Origin: an uncultured Lentisphaeria bacterium
GTDB lineage: Bacteria; Verrucomicrobiota; Lentisphaeria; Victivallales; UBA1829
Assembly: GCA_949282305.1 (NCBI GenBank)
Contig: CASDPB010000108.1
Span: 1 to 42,052 of the forward strand
Length of the DNA: 42,052 nucleotides
Direction: 5' to 3'
Under the pieces are notes generated by a model. The model did no database searches. It saw only the letters and a program-made list of their open reading frames with translations, and was not told the origin of the DNA. Both the position numbers and the translations under genes were made by a program. Position 1 is the first letter of the stretch. Every line of letters starts with the position of its first letter. Shown here piece after piece: positions 9,514-18,190 of the stretch.

Positions 9514-9714
9514 AAAGAGGGACTGTGTTTCAACGGTGTTCCGTTTGAGGAACTTCTCTTGGAAAACGCGGATGTTTGCGGCACATGGAAGGAACGGGAC
9601 AAGCTGAACGTATTTGAATTTTTCCGCACCTCTCCGGACTTTTCCCGCAGTCTTCCGCTTGCGGAAAATCTGGTTGCGGAGAGCACAAAATATCAATTAA
9701 TTTACACAAAATGA
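9514..9714 (+). pseudogene. Coding-like C-terminal fragment without a start
   Basis: The frame from 9514 to the TGA at 9712 reads 66 codons with the codon habits of nearby genes (GVPFEELLLENADVC, then KERDKLNVFEFFRTSPDF). It is blocked upstream by a TGA at 9511 and has no acceptable start codon with a binding site before its protein-like part. It looks like the 3' remnant of a gene whose 5' part was lost, lying directly before the AraC regulator. I do not recognise the family. The surrounding stretch 9294-9769 shows no other gene. Confidence 0.35.
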
Positions 9715-9772
9715 CGTGGAAAACGCATTTTCACAGAATAAATTATCCGCATAAACAGCATTGGGGAGTATG

Positions 9773-10759
9773 ATGAAGCGGTTTGCAGATTTCGGACTTG
9801 ACGATTATATCAACGCACTGCGGGATTTTTGCGGGCAGGATCTCTGCCTCTATGACATCAGGGACTTTTCCGCCTCATACAAACTTCATCTGTCCAAAAA
9901 GCAGCGGATTCACGGATGTCCCTACTGCATGGCGGTGAAAAAATCTCCCGCAGCCCTTGCAGAATGTATCCGGGAGGAACATGCGATGCTTCAGGATATT
10001 CCGGAAAACACGCCGTTCCGCATTCGCCGATGTCATGCGGGAATTGTGCAGATGATTCTCCCGCTGCGTCTGGACGGGGATCTGCTCGGCGGCATCTTCT
10101 GGGGAATGCGTTTTCTGAAAGGCAGACGCCCGAACCAGAAATTCCTGCGCGCCTTTGCAAGACGTTACGACCTGGACATCGCGGAACTGACCCGGTGCAC
10201 ATGCCGGACGCCGGAAACTACGCTCAAGGCTCTCCGCGATTCCAGCACGCTGCTTTTCCTTCTGCGCGACCATATTCTTTCGTGTTCCCGCAACAAGCTG
10301 CTGGAACAGAATCTTGCCCGTTCGTTTGCCAGACCATCCGAAATTTCCGCCGCGGGGAGCGGAACCGTTCCCACGCCACGAATTCTCCGGCACAGTCTTT
10401 CCCCGGAAATCAGGAGTGCTCTTGAACTGGTCGAAAAAAACTACAAAGACGGTGTCTCGCGCGAGGAAATTGCCGAAAAGGTCGGATTGAATCCCTCCCA
10501 TTTCAGCCGGAGATTCAAGCATGAGACCGGAATCAGTTTCCGCTCCTATCTTCAGGAATGCCGGATCTGCGCGGCGGCTTATATGATCAAACACAGCAAA
10601 CTGAGGGTGGAAAATATCGCGATGAAACTGGGTTTTTCCTCCAGCGCCGCCTTCAACCGCTCTTTTCGTGCTCTGACAGGATTTTCCCCGCGCCGTTTCA
10701 TGTTCAGCAACGCGGAATATCCCTGGAGTGAAAAAACGCGCGGGGACGAACCATTCTGA
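9773..10759 (+). CDS. AraC family regulator with PocR-type sensory domain
   Basis: About 328 residues. The N-terminal half carries a PocR-like ligand domain: DLCLYDIRDFS, then HGCPYCMAVKKSPAALAEC, in which paired cysteines follow a His, and IVQMILPLRLDGDLLGGIFWG. The C-terminal 100 residues are a double helix-turn-helix of AraC type (SREEIAEKVGLNPSHFSRRFKHETG, then VENIAMKLGFSSSAAFNRSFRALTGFSPRRF). GGGGAG at 9763-9768 favours the second of two adjacent ATGs (9773) over 9770; a TTG at 9761 is less likely. The next gene starts 48 bases downstream in the same direction, so the regulator probably controls the LamG glycosidase-pseudopilin pair and may autoregulate. PocR domains bind small organic or sugar-derived ligands; this one is unknown. 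Confidence 0.88.
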   Translation: MKRFADFGLDDYINALRDFCGQDLCLYDIRDFSASYKLHLSKKQRIHGCPYCMAVKKSPAALAECIREEHAMLQDIPENTPFRIRRCHAGIVQMILPLRLDGDLLGGIFWGMRFLKGRRPNQKFLRAFARRYDLDIAELTRCTCRTPETTLKALRDSSTLLFLLRDHILSCSRNKLLEQNLARSFARPSEISAAGSGTVPTPRILRHSLSPEIRSALELVEKNYKDGVSREEIAEKVGLNPSHFSRRFKHETGISFRSYLQECRICAAAYMIKHSKLRVENIAMKLGFSSSAAFNRSFRALTGFSPRRFMFSNAEYPWSEKTRGDEPF

Positions 10760-10807
10760 CAGGTGCATGGAATTTCAAAATTCTGTATAAGAAAACAGGA
10801 AGGAAAC

Positions 10808-13800
10808 ATGATGAAGCATCCAATCAAGATCGGGGCGGTGAGCATACTGCTGGGCTGTGTCTGGAGCCTTTGCGGCGGCGTTTATCTGCCGGACGTCGGC
10901 GAGGGAGACAATTTGACAGTAAAAGACCGTGCGGGCATCAGGAATGCGTATCTGGGCAGCCGGAACGCACAGGGAAAGGCTCTTCCTGTGCGTGTTGCGG
11001 AAAGCCGTTTCGGCGGGGAAAACCGCTGTGCGCTGCGTTTCCGCGGGATGGGTTCCTATGGCACCGAAGTCATGAGTATTCCTGTCGAAAAGAAAGGCGC
11101 CCCCTTCTCCGTGACGATTGAAGCATGGTTTCGACCGGAAAAGACGCCGGAGAATTTCACGCGCCTGATCTGTGCCGGCGATTCCCCGGAAAAGACAAAC
11201 GGCAGTTTCCGGCTTTATACCAAAAAAGGAGGCGGAACGGTTCGAGTGATCTGGGCTCTGAACCTGAACGGAAAGACCTGTGAACTCGGCACGCCGCAGA
11301 ACCTGGCGGTTTTCATCCCCGGAAAGTGGGTGCATATCGCAGCGACATACCAGAAGGAAAACGGCGTAGCAAAGATTTTCATTGACGGAAAAACCGTTGC
11401 GACGGCATCATTTCCGAAAGGCGGCATCACACCGACGGATCATGAAATCACCGTTGGAAACAGAGACCAGGCAGACCGCGGATTCATCGGCTTGATTGAT
11501 GAAATCCGGATCGAACCGGAAGCGCTGGATATTCCGATGCTTGGATTTTCCCGTCCGCTCAGCGCACAGCATACGGAGTCTTCCGCAAAGACTTTCGAGT
11601 GGGAGGGCTCGCGCTGCGGCATTACCGATCAGGTGCCCGCGCCCTGGAAACCTGTGACTGTTTCCCGGAAAGCGGATGGCCGCCTGACCGTCACCGCCGC
11701 GGAAAAGGAATTTTACTTCAACAAGGGAATTCTGCCGGACCGGATCCTCCTGCGCGGCAATGTCGAACTGCTTGCTTCTCCGCTCCGCGCAGAATGGGAC
11801 GGCAAAGCGCTGGAAGCCGTGCCGGGAACACTGCGCATCCTGTCCGAATCTCCACGCGAGGTTCGTCTTGCGGGCGAACTGCGTTATGGAGCACGGAACT
11901 TCCGCGGCGAGGTCTCGATCGAGTTCGACGGTCTCTCGGGTGTGACGCTTGCACCGCTGGATCAGGCTGCCGGAGCGAAAGTAAATTCGTTCCGGATGAA
12001 GATCGAACTGCCCCGGACAAACACGCCGCTTGCCAAAGTCGGCGCTTATTCCGGCTTCCTGACAAAAAAACTTTCCAAGGCCTGGTCGTTTCCGATGTGG
12101 GCGGGCGGGGAAACGTGCGGCATGACGCTCTATGCAGAAAGCGACCAGTGGTGGGTCAATCCAAAACCGCAGGATGCGTTCGTTCTGGAACCTTTTGAAA
12201 AAACAGCGGTTCTGACGGTCAACTTCATCAGTGCTGCGACCGTGTTCAAGCCCGACAGTTCCTTCACGTTCTTTTTTCAGCCGACGCCTGTCCGGGATTT
12301 CCCGAAGTCCCGCCCGGAGATGGGTTTCTTCCACGGCGCGTTCTACGATATGGAGAAAATTCCCGGCGCAGTCAATCTTGTCTATGACGCAGCGAATCTT
12401 CTGAACCGGGAAAAGGGAACGCTGGACATTCTGCTTGAAGCCGCGTTCAATCCCGACGCGAAAATGGAACGCCGGCTTGGACGGGAACCTTACATCCGGG
12501 AAATCTTTTCCGTTGTGACGCTCGGGCAGGAACATTTCCGGCTCTGCTACAGCATTCCGCACGGCGGAATCATCGCTGACGAAGGCATTCAGCCATCCTC
12601 GGAAGCAATCTGGGACGGGACTCGGAAAACCCTTTTCACCGGCGGCTTCAAACCGAAAAAAAATCGTCTGTTCCGCCTCACGCTCTGCTGGGGAGAGGGA
12701 AAACTGCGCTGTTTTGCGGACGGCAGACTGATCGGAGAATGCGAAAGGCAGACGCTTTTCAGCGGCAGAATTCTTCCCGAAACAGACGGCACGACGCAGA
12801 TCCGTTTCGGAGAGAGCATTTTCAATTTTCTGACGCCACGTTTCGGCTCCGGATTCCGGATCGCGGCACTGCGGCTCCTTGACCGTGCGCTTCCTCCGGA
12901 AAAAGAGGATGCCGGCACACTGCATCCTCTTGAAGGGACGGTGCTTCTGGAACGTTTCCGGAATGTGACAGCTCTGCCGGACGGCGAGCTTTTGAGCCGT
13001 CCGGAGAAGGGACCTGCCGGACGTGTCTCGCGGGGTGGAACACTTGCGGATGGCAAACTGTGCCTCTATCAGAATCCCGCGACGATGAAGACAAGCTGTC
13101 TGGACCGGGTTGCGGAAACCGGCACGACTGCTATGATCTTCCATCAGGGGTGGTCCTCCATCCAGAGCCATTACCGCACCGAGGAACCGGAAAAACTCCA
13201 TCAGCTGATTGAGGCATGTCACAAAAAAGGAATGAAGCTTCTGCTCTATTTCGGATTTGAACTTTCGGAGAAGGCGCCGGAATTTGCGAAATGGCATCGC
13301 GAGGTGCTCCGGCTCCATCCGGATCGTCCCACTCCGCCGCTTTCCCTGGTCCGCCACGATCAGAAATCCGGAAAGGTCTGTTACGGAAGCCGCTGGCAGG
13401 ATTTCATCACGTTTGCCATCGAAAAAACCTGGAAGGAGTTTCATTTCGACGGCGTATTCATCGACGCGGCAATGGTTCCTTATCCCTGTCCCAATGAACT
13501 TCACGGCTGCGGATGGCGCGATTCCGCCGGAAAGCTGCATGCCACAATGCCTGTGCACCGCTATCTGGAAATGATCCGCCGGATTCACAATATCGTCAAA
13601 AGCCGGGGCGGACTGATTACCGGAAACCAGGCATCCGGCCCGCTCTGGGGCTACCCGGATTCGGTCTGGGTCGGCGAGGGGTATAAATACAAGGAACTTG
13701 CGGCAAATCCAGGAAAGGCCATTCCCCTGCCGGAGTGGAGGACGAATTTCGCAGGCCGCACCATCGGTACGCCGGGCGAGCTCCTTCTGTATGAATATCC

Positions 13801-14254
13801 GCCGTTCTGGCGCAGGGACGCGGGATGGGCGCTCGCCGGACTCCACGGGATGTTCCTCCGTCCGGAAAACTGGTGGAAGGGAAGCTATCTGGAAAAACTT
13901 GCACGGATGCGCCGCGTCTTCCGGGAATTCGGAATGGAACAGGCGGAATACATCGCCTACTACGATCCTTCCCTTCCTGTTAAAAGCGCTGCAAAGGATG
14001 TTGCCGTCAGTCTCTACCGCACACCGCGGGCGCTGCTGCTCTGGGTTGCCAATCTTTCCGCGGAGGAAAAAGTTGTGCCGCTTTCGTTCGACTTCTGTCC
14101 GGAGCTTCCTTCGTGCGCGCGTGCTGTAGATCCCCTGACCGGCGCGGTCTGTCCTGTGAAGGGGAATTCCATCATGGTCCGCGTATATCCCTATAACTGG
14201 AGAATGCTCAGTATTGACCTGACCGGACACAAAGGAAAGGAGTTGGCAAAATGA
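10808..14254 (+). CDS. Large secreted LamG-domain protein with putative glycosidase barrel
   Basis: A 1148-residue exported protein. The start is ATG 10808 with AGGAAGGAAAC just upstream; the frame extends back to a GTG at 10763 without a binding site. A signal peptide covers residues 1 to about 24 (IGAVSILLGCVWSLCGG). Residues about 85-240 form a laminin-G/concanavalin-like domain (FSVTIEAWF, GKWVHIAATY, FIGLIDEIRI). A second LamG-like segment lies near 545-690. The region between resembles the N-terminal part of GH123-like/DUF6067 proteins. The C-terminal third is a TIM barrel (MKLLLYFGFELSEKAPEF, FHFDGVFIDAA, GGLITGNQASG), with Asp residues where retaining glycosidases place them. Binding modules and export imply action on an extracellular polymer. 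It overlaps the following pseudopilin gene by 4 bases. Confidence 0.78.
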   Translation: MMKHPIKIGAVSILLGCVWSLCGGVYLPDVGEGDNLTVKDRAGIRNAYLGSRNAQGKALPVRVAESRFGGENRCALRFRGMGSYGTEVMSIPVEKKGAPFSVTIEAWFRPEKTPENFTRLICAGDSPEKTNGSFRLYTKKGGGTVRVIWALNLNGKTCELGTPQNLAVFIPGKWVHIAATYQKENGVAKIFIDGKTVATASFPKGGITPTDHEITVGNRDQADRGFIGLIDEIRIEPEALDIPMLGFSRPLSAQHTESSAKTFEWEGSRCGITDQVPAPWKPVTVSRKADGRLTVTAAEKEFYFNKGILPDRILLRGNVELLASPLRAEWDGKALEAVPGTLRILSESPREVRLAGELRYGARNFRGEVSIEFDGLSGVTLAPLDQAAGAKVNSFRMKIELPRTNTPLAKVGAYSGFLTKKLSKAWSFPMWAGGETCGMTLYAESDQWWVNPKPQDAFVLEPFEKTAVLTVNFISAATVFKPDSSFTFFFQPTPVRDFPKSRPEMGFFHGAFYDMEKIPGAVNLVYDAANLLNREKGTLDILLEAAFNPDAKMERRLGREPYIREIFSVVTLGQEHFRLCYSIPHGGIIADEGIQPSSEAIWDGTRKTLFTGGFKPKKNRLFRLTLCWGEGKLRCFADGRLIGECERQTLFSGRILPETDGTTQIRFGESIFNFLTPRFGSGFRIAALRLLDRALPPEKEDAGTLHPLEGTVLLERFRNVTALPDGELLSRPEKGPAGRVSRGGTLADGKLCLYQNPATMKTSCLDRVAETGTTAMIFHQGWSSIQSHYRTEEPEKLHQLIEACHKKGMKLLLYFGFELSEKAPEFAKWHREVLRLHPDRPTPPLSLVRHDQKSGKVCYGSRWQDFITFAIEKTWKEFHFDGVFIDAAMVPYPCPNELHGCGWRDSAGKLHATMPVHRYLEMIRRIHNIVKSRGGLITGNQASGPLWGYPDSVWVGEGYKYKELAANPGKAIPLPEWRTNFAGRTIGTPGELLLYEYPPFWRRDAGWALAGLHGMFLRPENWWKGSYLEKLARMRRVFREFGMEQAEYIAYYDPSLPVKSAAKDVAVSLYRTPRALLLWVANLSAEEKVVPLSFDFCPELPSCARAVDPLTGAVCPVKGNSIMVRVYPYNWRMLSIDLTGHKGKELAK

Positions 14255-14940
14255 GTATACGGCGTCTTTTCTCCCTGATCGAGCTCCTCGTCGTTCTTGC
14301 GGTCATCGCGGTTCTCGCAAGCCTGCTTCTGCCTGCGCTGAGCATGGCAAAGGAGAAGGCGAAACAGTCTGCCTGCATCGGGCAGATGAAGCAGCTCGGT
14401 TATGCTTCGCAGCTTTATGCGGACGACTACAAGGAATATATTGTCTCCAATACGAAAAATTACGGATTCGACTATGAACTGAGAGCCTATCTCGGTCATC
14501 CGAATGATCCGCTCTATGTGAGCAAGGGTGCGCGACGGCTCCAGATCATGCACTGTCCTTCCGCCGGTCCGAGGGGCGGAACACGTTCCTATGCGATTGC
14601 GCATAAGGACCCCGGCTGGGCTCCGGAGGGTTCCTACGGAGCGGAGGGAAAGCGTCTGGGTGAAATTTCCAAGCCGGAAGCGACGATCCTCTTCTGCGAA
14701 AACTGGGCACCGGGAAACAGCGTCGGAAACTCCACGGAAGGCGCGATCTGCTATCCAAAGGACGACATCCACAGCGTCGGCGGATTGATTGCGAGACTGC
14801 ACCGCAAAGTGAACAAGTCGAATTACACATTCGTGGACAGCCATTGCGAGTATCTGGATTACCGAAGGACGACCACTCTCTACTACCCGGCGGCAGGAAA
14901 CCGCTGGGGCGGCATGTGGACCATCAACCCGAATGACTGA
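14251..14940 (+). CDS. Pseudopilin coupled to the LamG protein
   Basis: A 229-residue pilin-like protein with an 8-residue leader (MSIRRLFS) running into LIELLVVLAVIAVLASLLLP, then the KAKQSACIGQMKQLG segment typical of these families. The residue before the Phe is Leu instead of the usual Gly, and Thr is replaced by Ser, so prepilin peptidase cleavage is uncertain. The C-terminal H-X9-DG motif is degenerate: DSH replaces DGH and the His spacing is longer. The ATG overlaps the stop of the LamG gene (ATGA), which shows translational coupling and fixed co-production of enzyme and pseudopilin. Cysteines at C46 and C97 could form a disulphide. Confidence 0.85.
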   Translation: MSIRRLFSLIELLVVLAVIAVLASLLLPALSMAKEKAKQSACIGQMKQLGYASQLYADDYKEYIVSNTKNYGFDYELRAYLGHPNDPLYVSKGARRLQIMHCPSAGPRGGTRSYAIAHKDPGWAPEGSYGAEGKRLGEISKPEATILFCENWAPGNSVGNSTEGAICYPKDDIHSVGGLIARLHRKVNKSNYTFVDSHCEYLDYRRTTTLYYPAAGNRWGGMWTINPND

Positions 14941-15309
14941 TCGCAGGCGGAAAGGCTGAAGTCACAACATCATCTGACAATCTATCTGTCCGGCATGTCT
15001 TTGCAGTCGTCAAACGCCCTGCATATGACCGGAATATCCAATTGTCATGTGCGGGAATCAATAAAGGTTTTTGCGCAGGTCGGACTGTCTCCGATGCAGA
15101 CATCGAAAAAATTGTGCCCGTCCCCGCACGTCCGCCTTGCGGGCGGGCGCAAAATTCAGGGGACAGGCATAACGATGCACGCACCGGGAAACTTGCATCA
15201 ATCGGAAAGATGTATCACGCAGAACGGTTCGCATTCACATTCTCACGACGGTGCACTCTGAGAGTGCACCTCATGGGAAAGTCCGGCAACTTCAGTACCG
15301 GAAGCGAAG
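14941..15309. other. Non-coding stretch between convergent blocks
   Basis: No convincing gene: short open frames here lack binding sites and protein-like composition. It holds a CCCGCA/TGCGGG hairpin near 15125-15145 and the exact palindrome at 15250-15270. It separates the end of the + strand pseudopilin from the end of the - strand GH5 gene, so it is where both transcripts should stop, although no hairpin followed by a T-run is visible. Confidence 0.6.
15250..15270. repeat. 21-bp perfect palindrome in a convergent intergenic region
   Basis: GGTGCACTCT - G - AGAGTGCACC: ten-base arms around one central base. With a one-base centre it suits a dimeric DNA-binding protein better than an RNA hairpin, yet it lies between two gene ends and not in front of a gene. 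No T-run follows. Confidence 0.7.
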
Positions 15310-17106
15310 TTACGGCTGCGGAAACGGGGAGGCAGTAATCCGGGCTGCGGGAATCCACAGATCACTGTAAGCGCAGGAGTCCATCGAACGCGGCGGGCCG
15401 AAGCCGACCTTGTCGACTTCATTGTAAGGATTGCGGGGCTGATCGGTGAGCTTGCCCAGTGCCCAGATCATCCAGCCGACCCGTTCGCGGGCGCAAAGCG
15501 TCAGCATTCCGGCCTGAAACTCGCGGCAGACCGTTTCTCCTTTGTCCCAATGGGTTGCGCCGAATTCGGTGCACATCACCGGAACCTGATGGGAGTCACG
15601 GAATTTCACGATGTGCTTCTGCACAAGCCACGGATGATTGTCCAGCGGATAGTCGTGGAAAGCGAAGACGAGGTTGTTGTAGGGCGCGTCCGCGGTAGAT
15701 GCCGCCGGTCCCCAGGTCCGTTCAAGGGAACGGCTGTGCGACCAGTCGGCGGAACCGACGAGGATAATGTGCCTGGTGTCGACCTTGCGGATTTCACGGA
15801 TGGCGCGCATATACCACTCGCGTGCCTGCTCGGGGCGGATGTCGTGCGGTTCGTTCATCAGTTCATAGCCGAGCACGTGCGGTTCGTTTTTATAGCGTTC
15901 GGCGACCCTGCGCCAGCGGCTGACCCACTCGGTCACTCCGGCTTCGTCCCACAGCGCGACAGCCTGTTTGCTGCGGGCTTTGGCTTCGTCAATCTTTTCG
16001 CTGAAATACCCGTGGTCGTCGAGAATCACATACATGTCATGCCGTTTCGCTGCCTGAATCACGGGATCAATGAAGTCGCTCATGTGGGCGGTGAGGTCGA
16101 TCGGCTCCTTGACGTTATTGTTGAAGTAGCGGGTGTAGAAAGGCAGACGGATGGTGTTGAGACCGCGCTTCTTGGCATACTCCATGACCGCATCGTCCAG
16201 GTTGCTGATGATAACGTCGCGGGCGTAGCCGATTCCGGCGGGCAGGAACTCCTTACCGTCGGCGGTGACGATCTGCGGACCCTTCACCTTGAGCCAGGCA
16301 AAATCATAATTGGGGCGATAACCGAAAACCGCAAGCGGCAGCGATTCGCCAATTCCAGCGGCGGAGACGGTGACGGAGTTGTATTTCTGGATGGAAAGGG
16401 GCGGATTTTTCCAGACATATTCAAACCTGCCGTTCCGGACGGGAACTTTCCGGGCGGTCTTTTTGCCGGAGGCGTTACTGAGCTTGAGCGTCACTTCGGA
16501 GCTGCTGCCGACGACCCGCCCCCGCAGATGCAGTTCCGTAGCCGCCTTTTCCGGCTTGTCCGCAAATTCAACGGAGAGTTTGCGGGCTTCGCCGAGCTGA
16601 ATCTCGGCAACATCGAAATCGGCAATCCGGTTCAGACGGAACGCCAGCATCCGTGCCTTGCTGCCGCTCGGACGGCGCGACACCGGGAACTCCAGCGTCT
16701 GCCACTCCGAACCGCCCTTGAAAGTGACCATCTGCCCCATTGAGCCGCGGGGATCACTGAGATACCAGTAGGCTTCCAGTTGATATTCCTGGCCGGGTTC
16801 GCCGCCGCGCAACCGGATTCTCAGCGGCGCCGCTTCCGGAAACTCCGCAAGATTGAGCTGCGGCTTGAACTGGAAGTTCCAGCGGATTCCCGGCTGTCGG
16901 GTCAGCTCGCGGCGCCGGATCGTCAGAACGCCGTCCCGGACAACGGTCTCCGCTCCCTGTTCTCCTTTGCAGACAATTTGCGGTTTGTCGCCGGACTTTG
17001 CCGGAAAGATGGACAATTCCCGTTCAGGCGAAGCCATTTCGGCGAAGAGCGATGTTGCGGAGACAAGCGTCATCACGCAGACTGCGGACAGAGTCTTTCG
17101 TTTCAT
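15310..17106 (-). CDS. Secreted GH5-family glycoside hydrolase, copy 1
   Basis: A 598-residue exported enzyme. ATG 17106 (minus) has GAAAGG eight bases upstream; a TTG at 17121 is less likely. The signal peptide ends near SATSLFA. The N-terminal half (about 30-260) is a beta-sandwich with a big-like linker. The C-terminal half is a GH5 barrel: GLNTIRLPFY, MYVILDDHGYF, YELMNEPHD with acid/base Glu419, and VMCTEFGAT with nucleophile Glu514, plus MIWAL. GH5 enzymes cut beta-1,4-glucans, mannans and related polymers; the substrate cannot be read from the sequence. It starts 21 bases after the pseudopilin stop, so the two form an operon. The barrel is strongly similar to the second copy at 20002-21768 while the N-terminal sandwich has diverged, as expected if the paralogues target different polymers. 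Confidence 0.88.
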   Translation of the reverse strand: MKRKTLSAVCVMTLVSATSLFAEMASPERELSIFPAKSGDKPQIVCKGEQGAETVVRDGVLTIRRRELTRQPGIRWNFQFKPQLNLAEFPEAAPLRIRLRGGEPGQEYQLEAYWYLSDPRGSMGQMVTFKGGSEWQTLEFPVSRRPSGSKARMLAFRLNRIADFDVAEIQLGEARKLSVEFADKPEKAATELHLRGRVVGSSSEVTLKLSNASGKKTARKVPVRNGRFEYVWKNPPLSIQKYNSVTVSAAGIGESLPLAVFGYRPNYDFAWLKVKGPQIVTADGKEFLPAGIGYARDVIISNLDDAVMEYAKKRGLNTIRLPFYTRYFNNNVKEPIDLTAHMSDFIDPVIQAAKRHDMYVILDDHGYFSEKIDEAKARSKQAVALWDEAGVTEWVSRWRRVAERYKNEPHVLGYELMNEPHDIRPEQAREWYMRAIREIRKVDTRHIILVGSADWSHSRSLERTWGPAASTADAPYNNLVFAFHDYPLDNHPWLVQKHIVKFRDSHQVPVMCTEFGATHWDKGETVCREFQAGMLTLCARERVGWMIWALGKLTDQPRNPYNEVDKVGFGPPRSMDSCAYSDLWIPAARITASPFPQP

Positions 17107-17127
17107 CAGTGAACCTTTCAATTGAAA

Positions 17128-17922
17128 TCAGTGAGCTTTGAAATACCAGTTCGGGATATCATTTTTACCGCTGTTCATTTCCACAAGCGATCTCCATTCG
17201 GCATGTCCGTCCGCCCAGAGGTAGTTGCCGCCCTTGCTGTGCCTGGAGGCGATTCGGGTGGGCAGACCGTCATTTGCACGGGCAATGGTCACGTAATTAT
17301 CCTGGGCACCGGTATGAATCGTTCCATCCGGCACATCCCCGACGAGAGCCGTTTCCGTGGGGCGCTGTTTGAAATAGGTGATTTTCTGAGGTCCATCGCT
17401 TCCGTTGGAAGACAGCTCCGGATTGTAGCAGAGCCAGCGATTCCAGCCTAACCCGGCATAGACTCCCGGTTCTCCAGTTTGCCAGTTGGAATTTGCAGGG
17501 GGCACACCTGCCCATGTGGGACAACCGAAAATGCTCGGCTGTCCAAATCCTTTCAGGTCTTTTACCATATTGCTCCAAGTGACCTGCGCACGCCCCGTGT
17601 AAGGAGCCAGCTGCAGTTTCCAATAGGCGGGCGTGCCGCCTTTTTCAGTGGCTGTGGGGAGCCAGCTGTCGTAATCGTTCGTATACATCAGCAACGCAGA
17701 GCCAAGCTGTTTGCAATTGGCGAGACATTTCATGCCGTTCGCCTTGTTCCGCGCCTGACTCAGCGCCGGCAGAAGCATCCCTGCCAGAATCGCGATGATC
17801 GCAACAACCACGAGCAGCTCAATGAGGGTAAAATCTCGGCGGGCGGCGCCGGACATGTTGACGTGTTTCACTCCTTCACGTGTTTTCCATTCCAACTGTT
17901 TATTCCTTACGATGTTATCCAT
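17128..17922 (-). CDS. Pseudopilin, copy 1, upstream of GH5
   Basis: A 264-residue pilin-like protein. ATG 17922 has GGAGG seven bases upstream; the frame opens at TTG 17973. The leader [20 protein letters not shown]...RRD is 30 residues, followed by [20 protein letters not shown]. The residue before Phe is Asp, not Gly. An internal ATG at 17856 would give the short leader MSGAARRD but has a poorly spaced binding site. The C-terminus has an intact H-X9-DG (RHSKGGNYLWADGHAEW). Leader, helix and following 40 residues are nearly identical to those of copy 2, whereas the C-terminal domain diverges. It is the first gene of a promoter-pseudopilin-GH5 unit. Confidence 0.88.
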   Translation of the reverse strand: MDNIVRNKQLEWKTREGVKHVNMSGAARRDFTLIELLVVVAIIAILAGMLLPALSQARNKANGMKCLANCKQLGSALLMYTNDYDSWLPTATEKGGTPAYWKLQLAPYTGRAQVTWSNMVKDLKGFGQPSIFGCPTWAGVPPANSNWQTGEPGVYAGLGWNRWLCYNPELSSNGSDGPQKITYFKQRPTETALVGDVPDGTIHTGAQDNYVTIARANDGLPTRIASRHSKGGNYLWADGHAEWRSLVEMNSGKNDIPNWYFKAH

Positions 17923-18106
17923 TTCAATACCTCCGTTATCAGTCCGTCGGGCTTCTTCCGAAAGCCGTTGCAACTAACAGACCGCAGCTATGTTTATTAG
18001 TTCACTCCAATGCCGTTCGCTGTCAATTTTTTTGGATAAAATAAGCTACATCATGCTCCGTCACCTTCCATTTTTTGCGTCCTGACTGTAATATTCCTTT
18101 ATTAAT

Positions 18107-18134
18107 ATTATATATTATACGGGGGGAATGTCAA
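18107..18134 (-). promoter_or_regulatory. Consensus sigma-70 promoter for pseudopilin-GH5 copy 1
   Basis: On the minus strand TTGACA (18134-18129) is followed after 16 bases by TATAAT (18112-18107). Transcription would begin near 18100, giving a 5' leader of roughly 178 bases before ATG 17922. The arrangement is conserved in the second copy. Confidence 0.7.
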
Positions 18135-18176
18135 TAGACGATCACACAAAAAGAAGAGATTTTTGTTAGTTTTACA

Positions 18177-18190
18177 ATACAAAATTGTAT
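18177..18190. promoter_or_regulatory. Candidate operator ATACAA-N2-TTGTAT, copy 1
   Basis: The inverted repeat ATACAA-AA-TTGTAT lies about 43 bases upstream of the -35 box. The 14 bases and their flanks (TTTACAATACAAAATTGTAT, 18171-18190) are identical at 22881-22900 although the surrounding DNA has diverged. Half-sites of TTGTAT type suit a GntR-family winged helix; the only such regulator in the window is at 25703-26794. Confidence 0.55.

Noticed and set aside
9348-9696. Short open frames at 9348-9548 (+) and 9454-9696 (-)
   Set aside because: Neither has a binding site or protein-like composition; the third frame at 9514-9714 explains the coding signal better.
11408-14230. A 940-codon open frame antisense to the LamG protein gene
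   Set aside because: It mirrors the codon bias of the real gene (no stop in the complementary frame). It has no domain-like sequence, no binding site and no signal peptide.
14995-15338. Two plus-strand frames of 88 and 98 codons in the convergent gap
   Set aside because: They overlap each other, have no binding sites and contain the palindrome and hairpins.
15550-16743. A 397-codon plus-strand frame inside GH5 copy 1
   Set aside because: Shadow of the GH5 gene, with a similar shadow at the same position in the paralogue, as expected from shared codon use.
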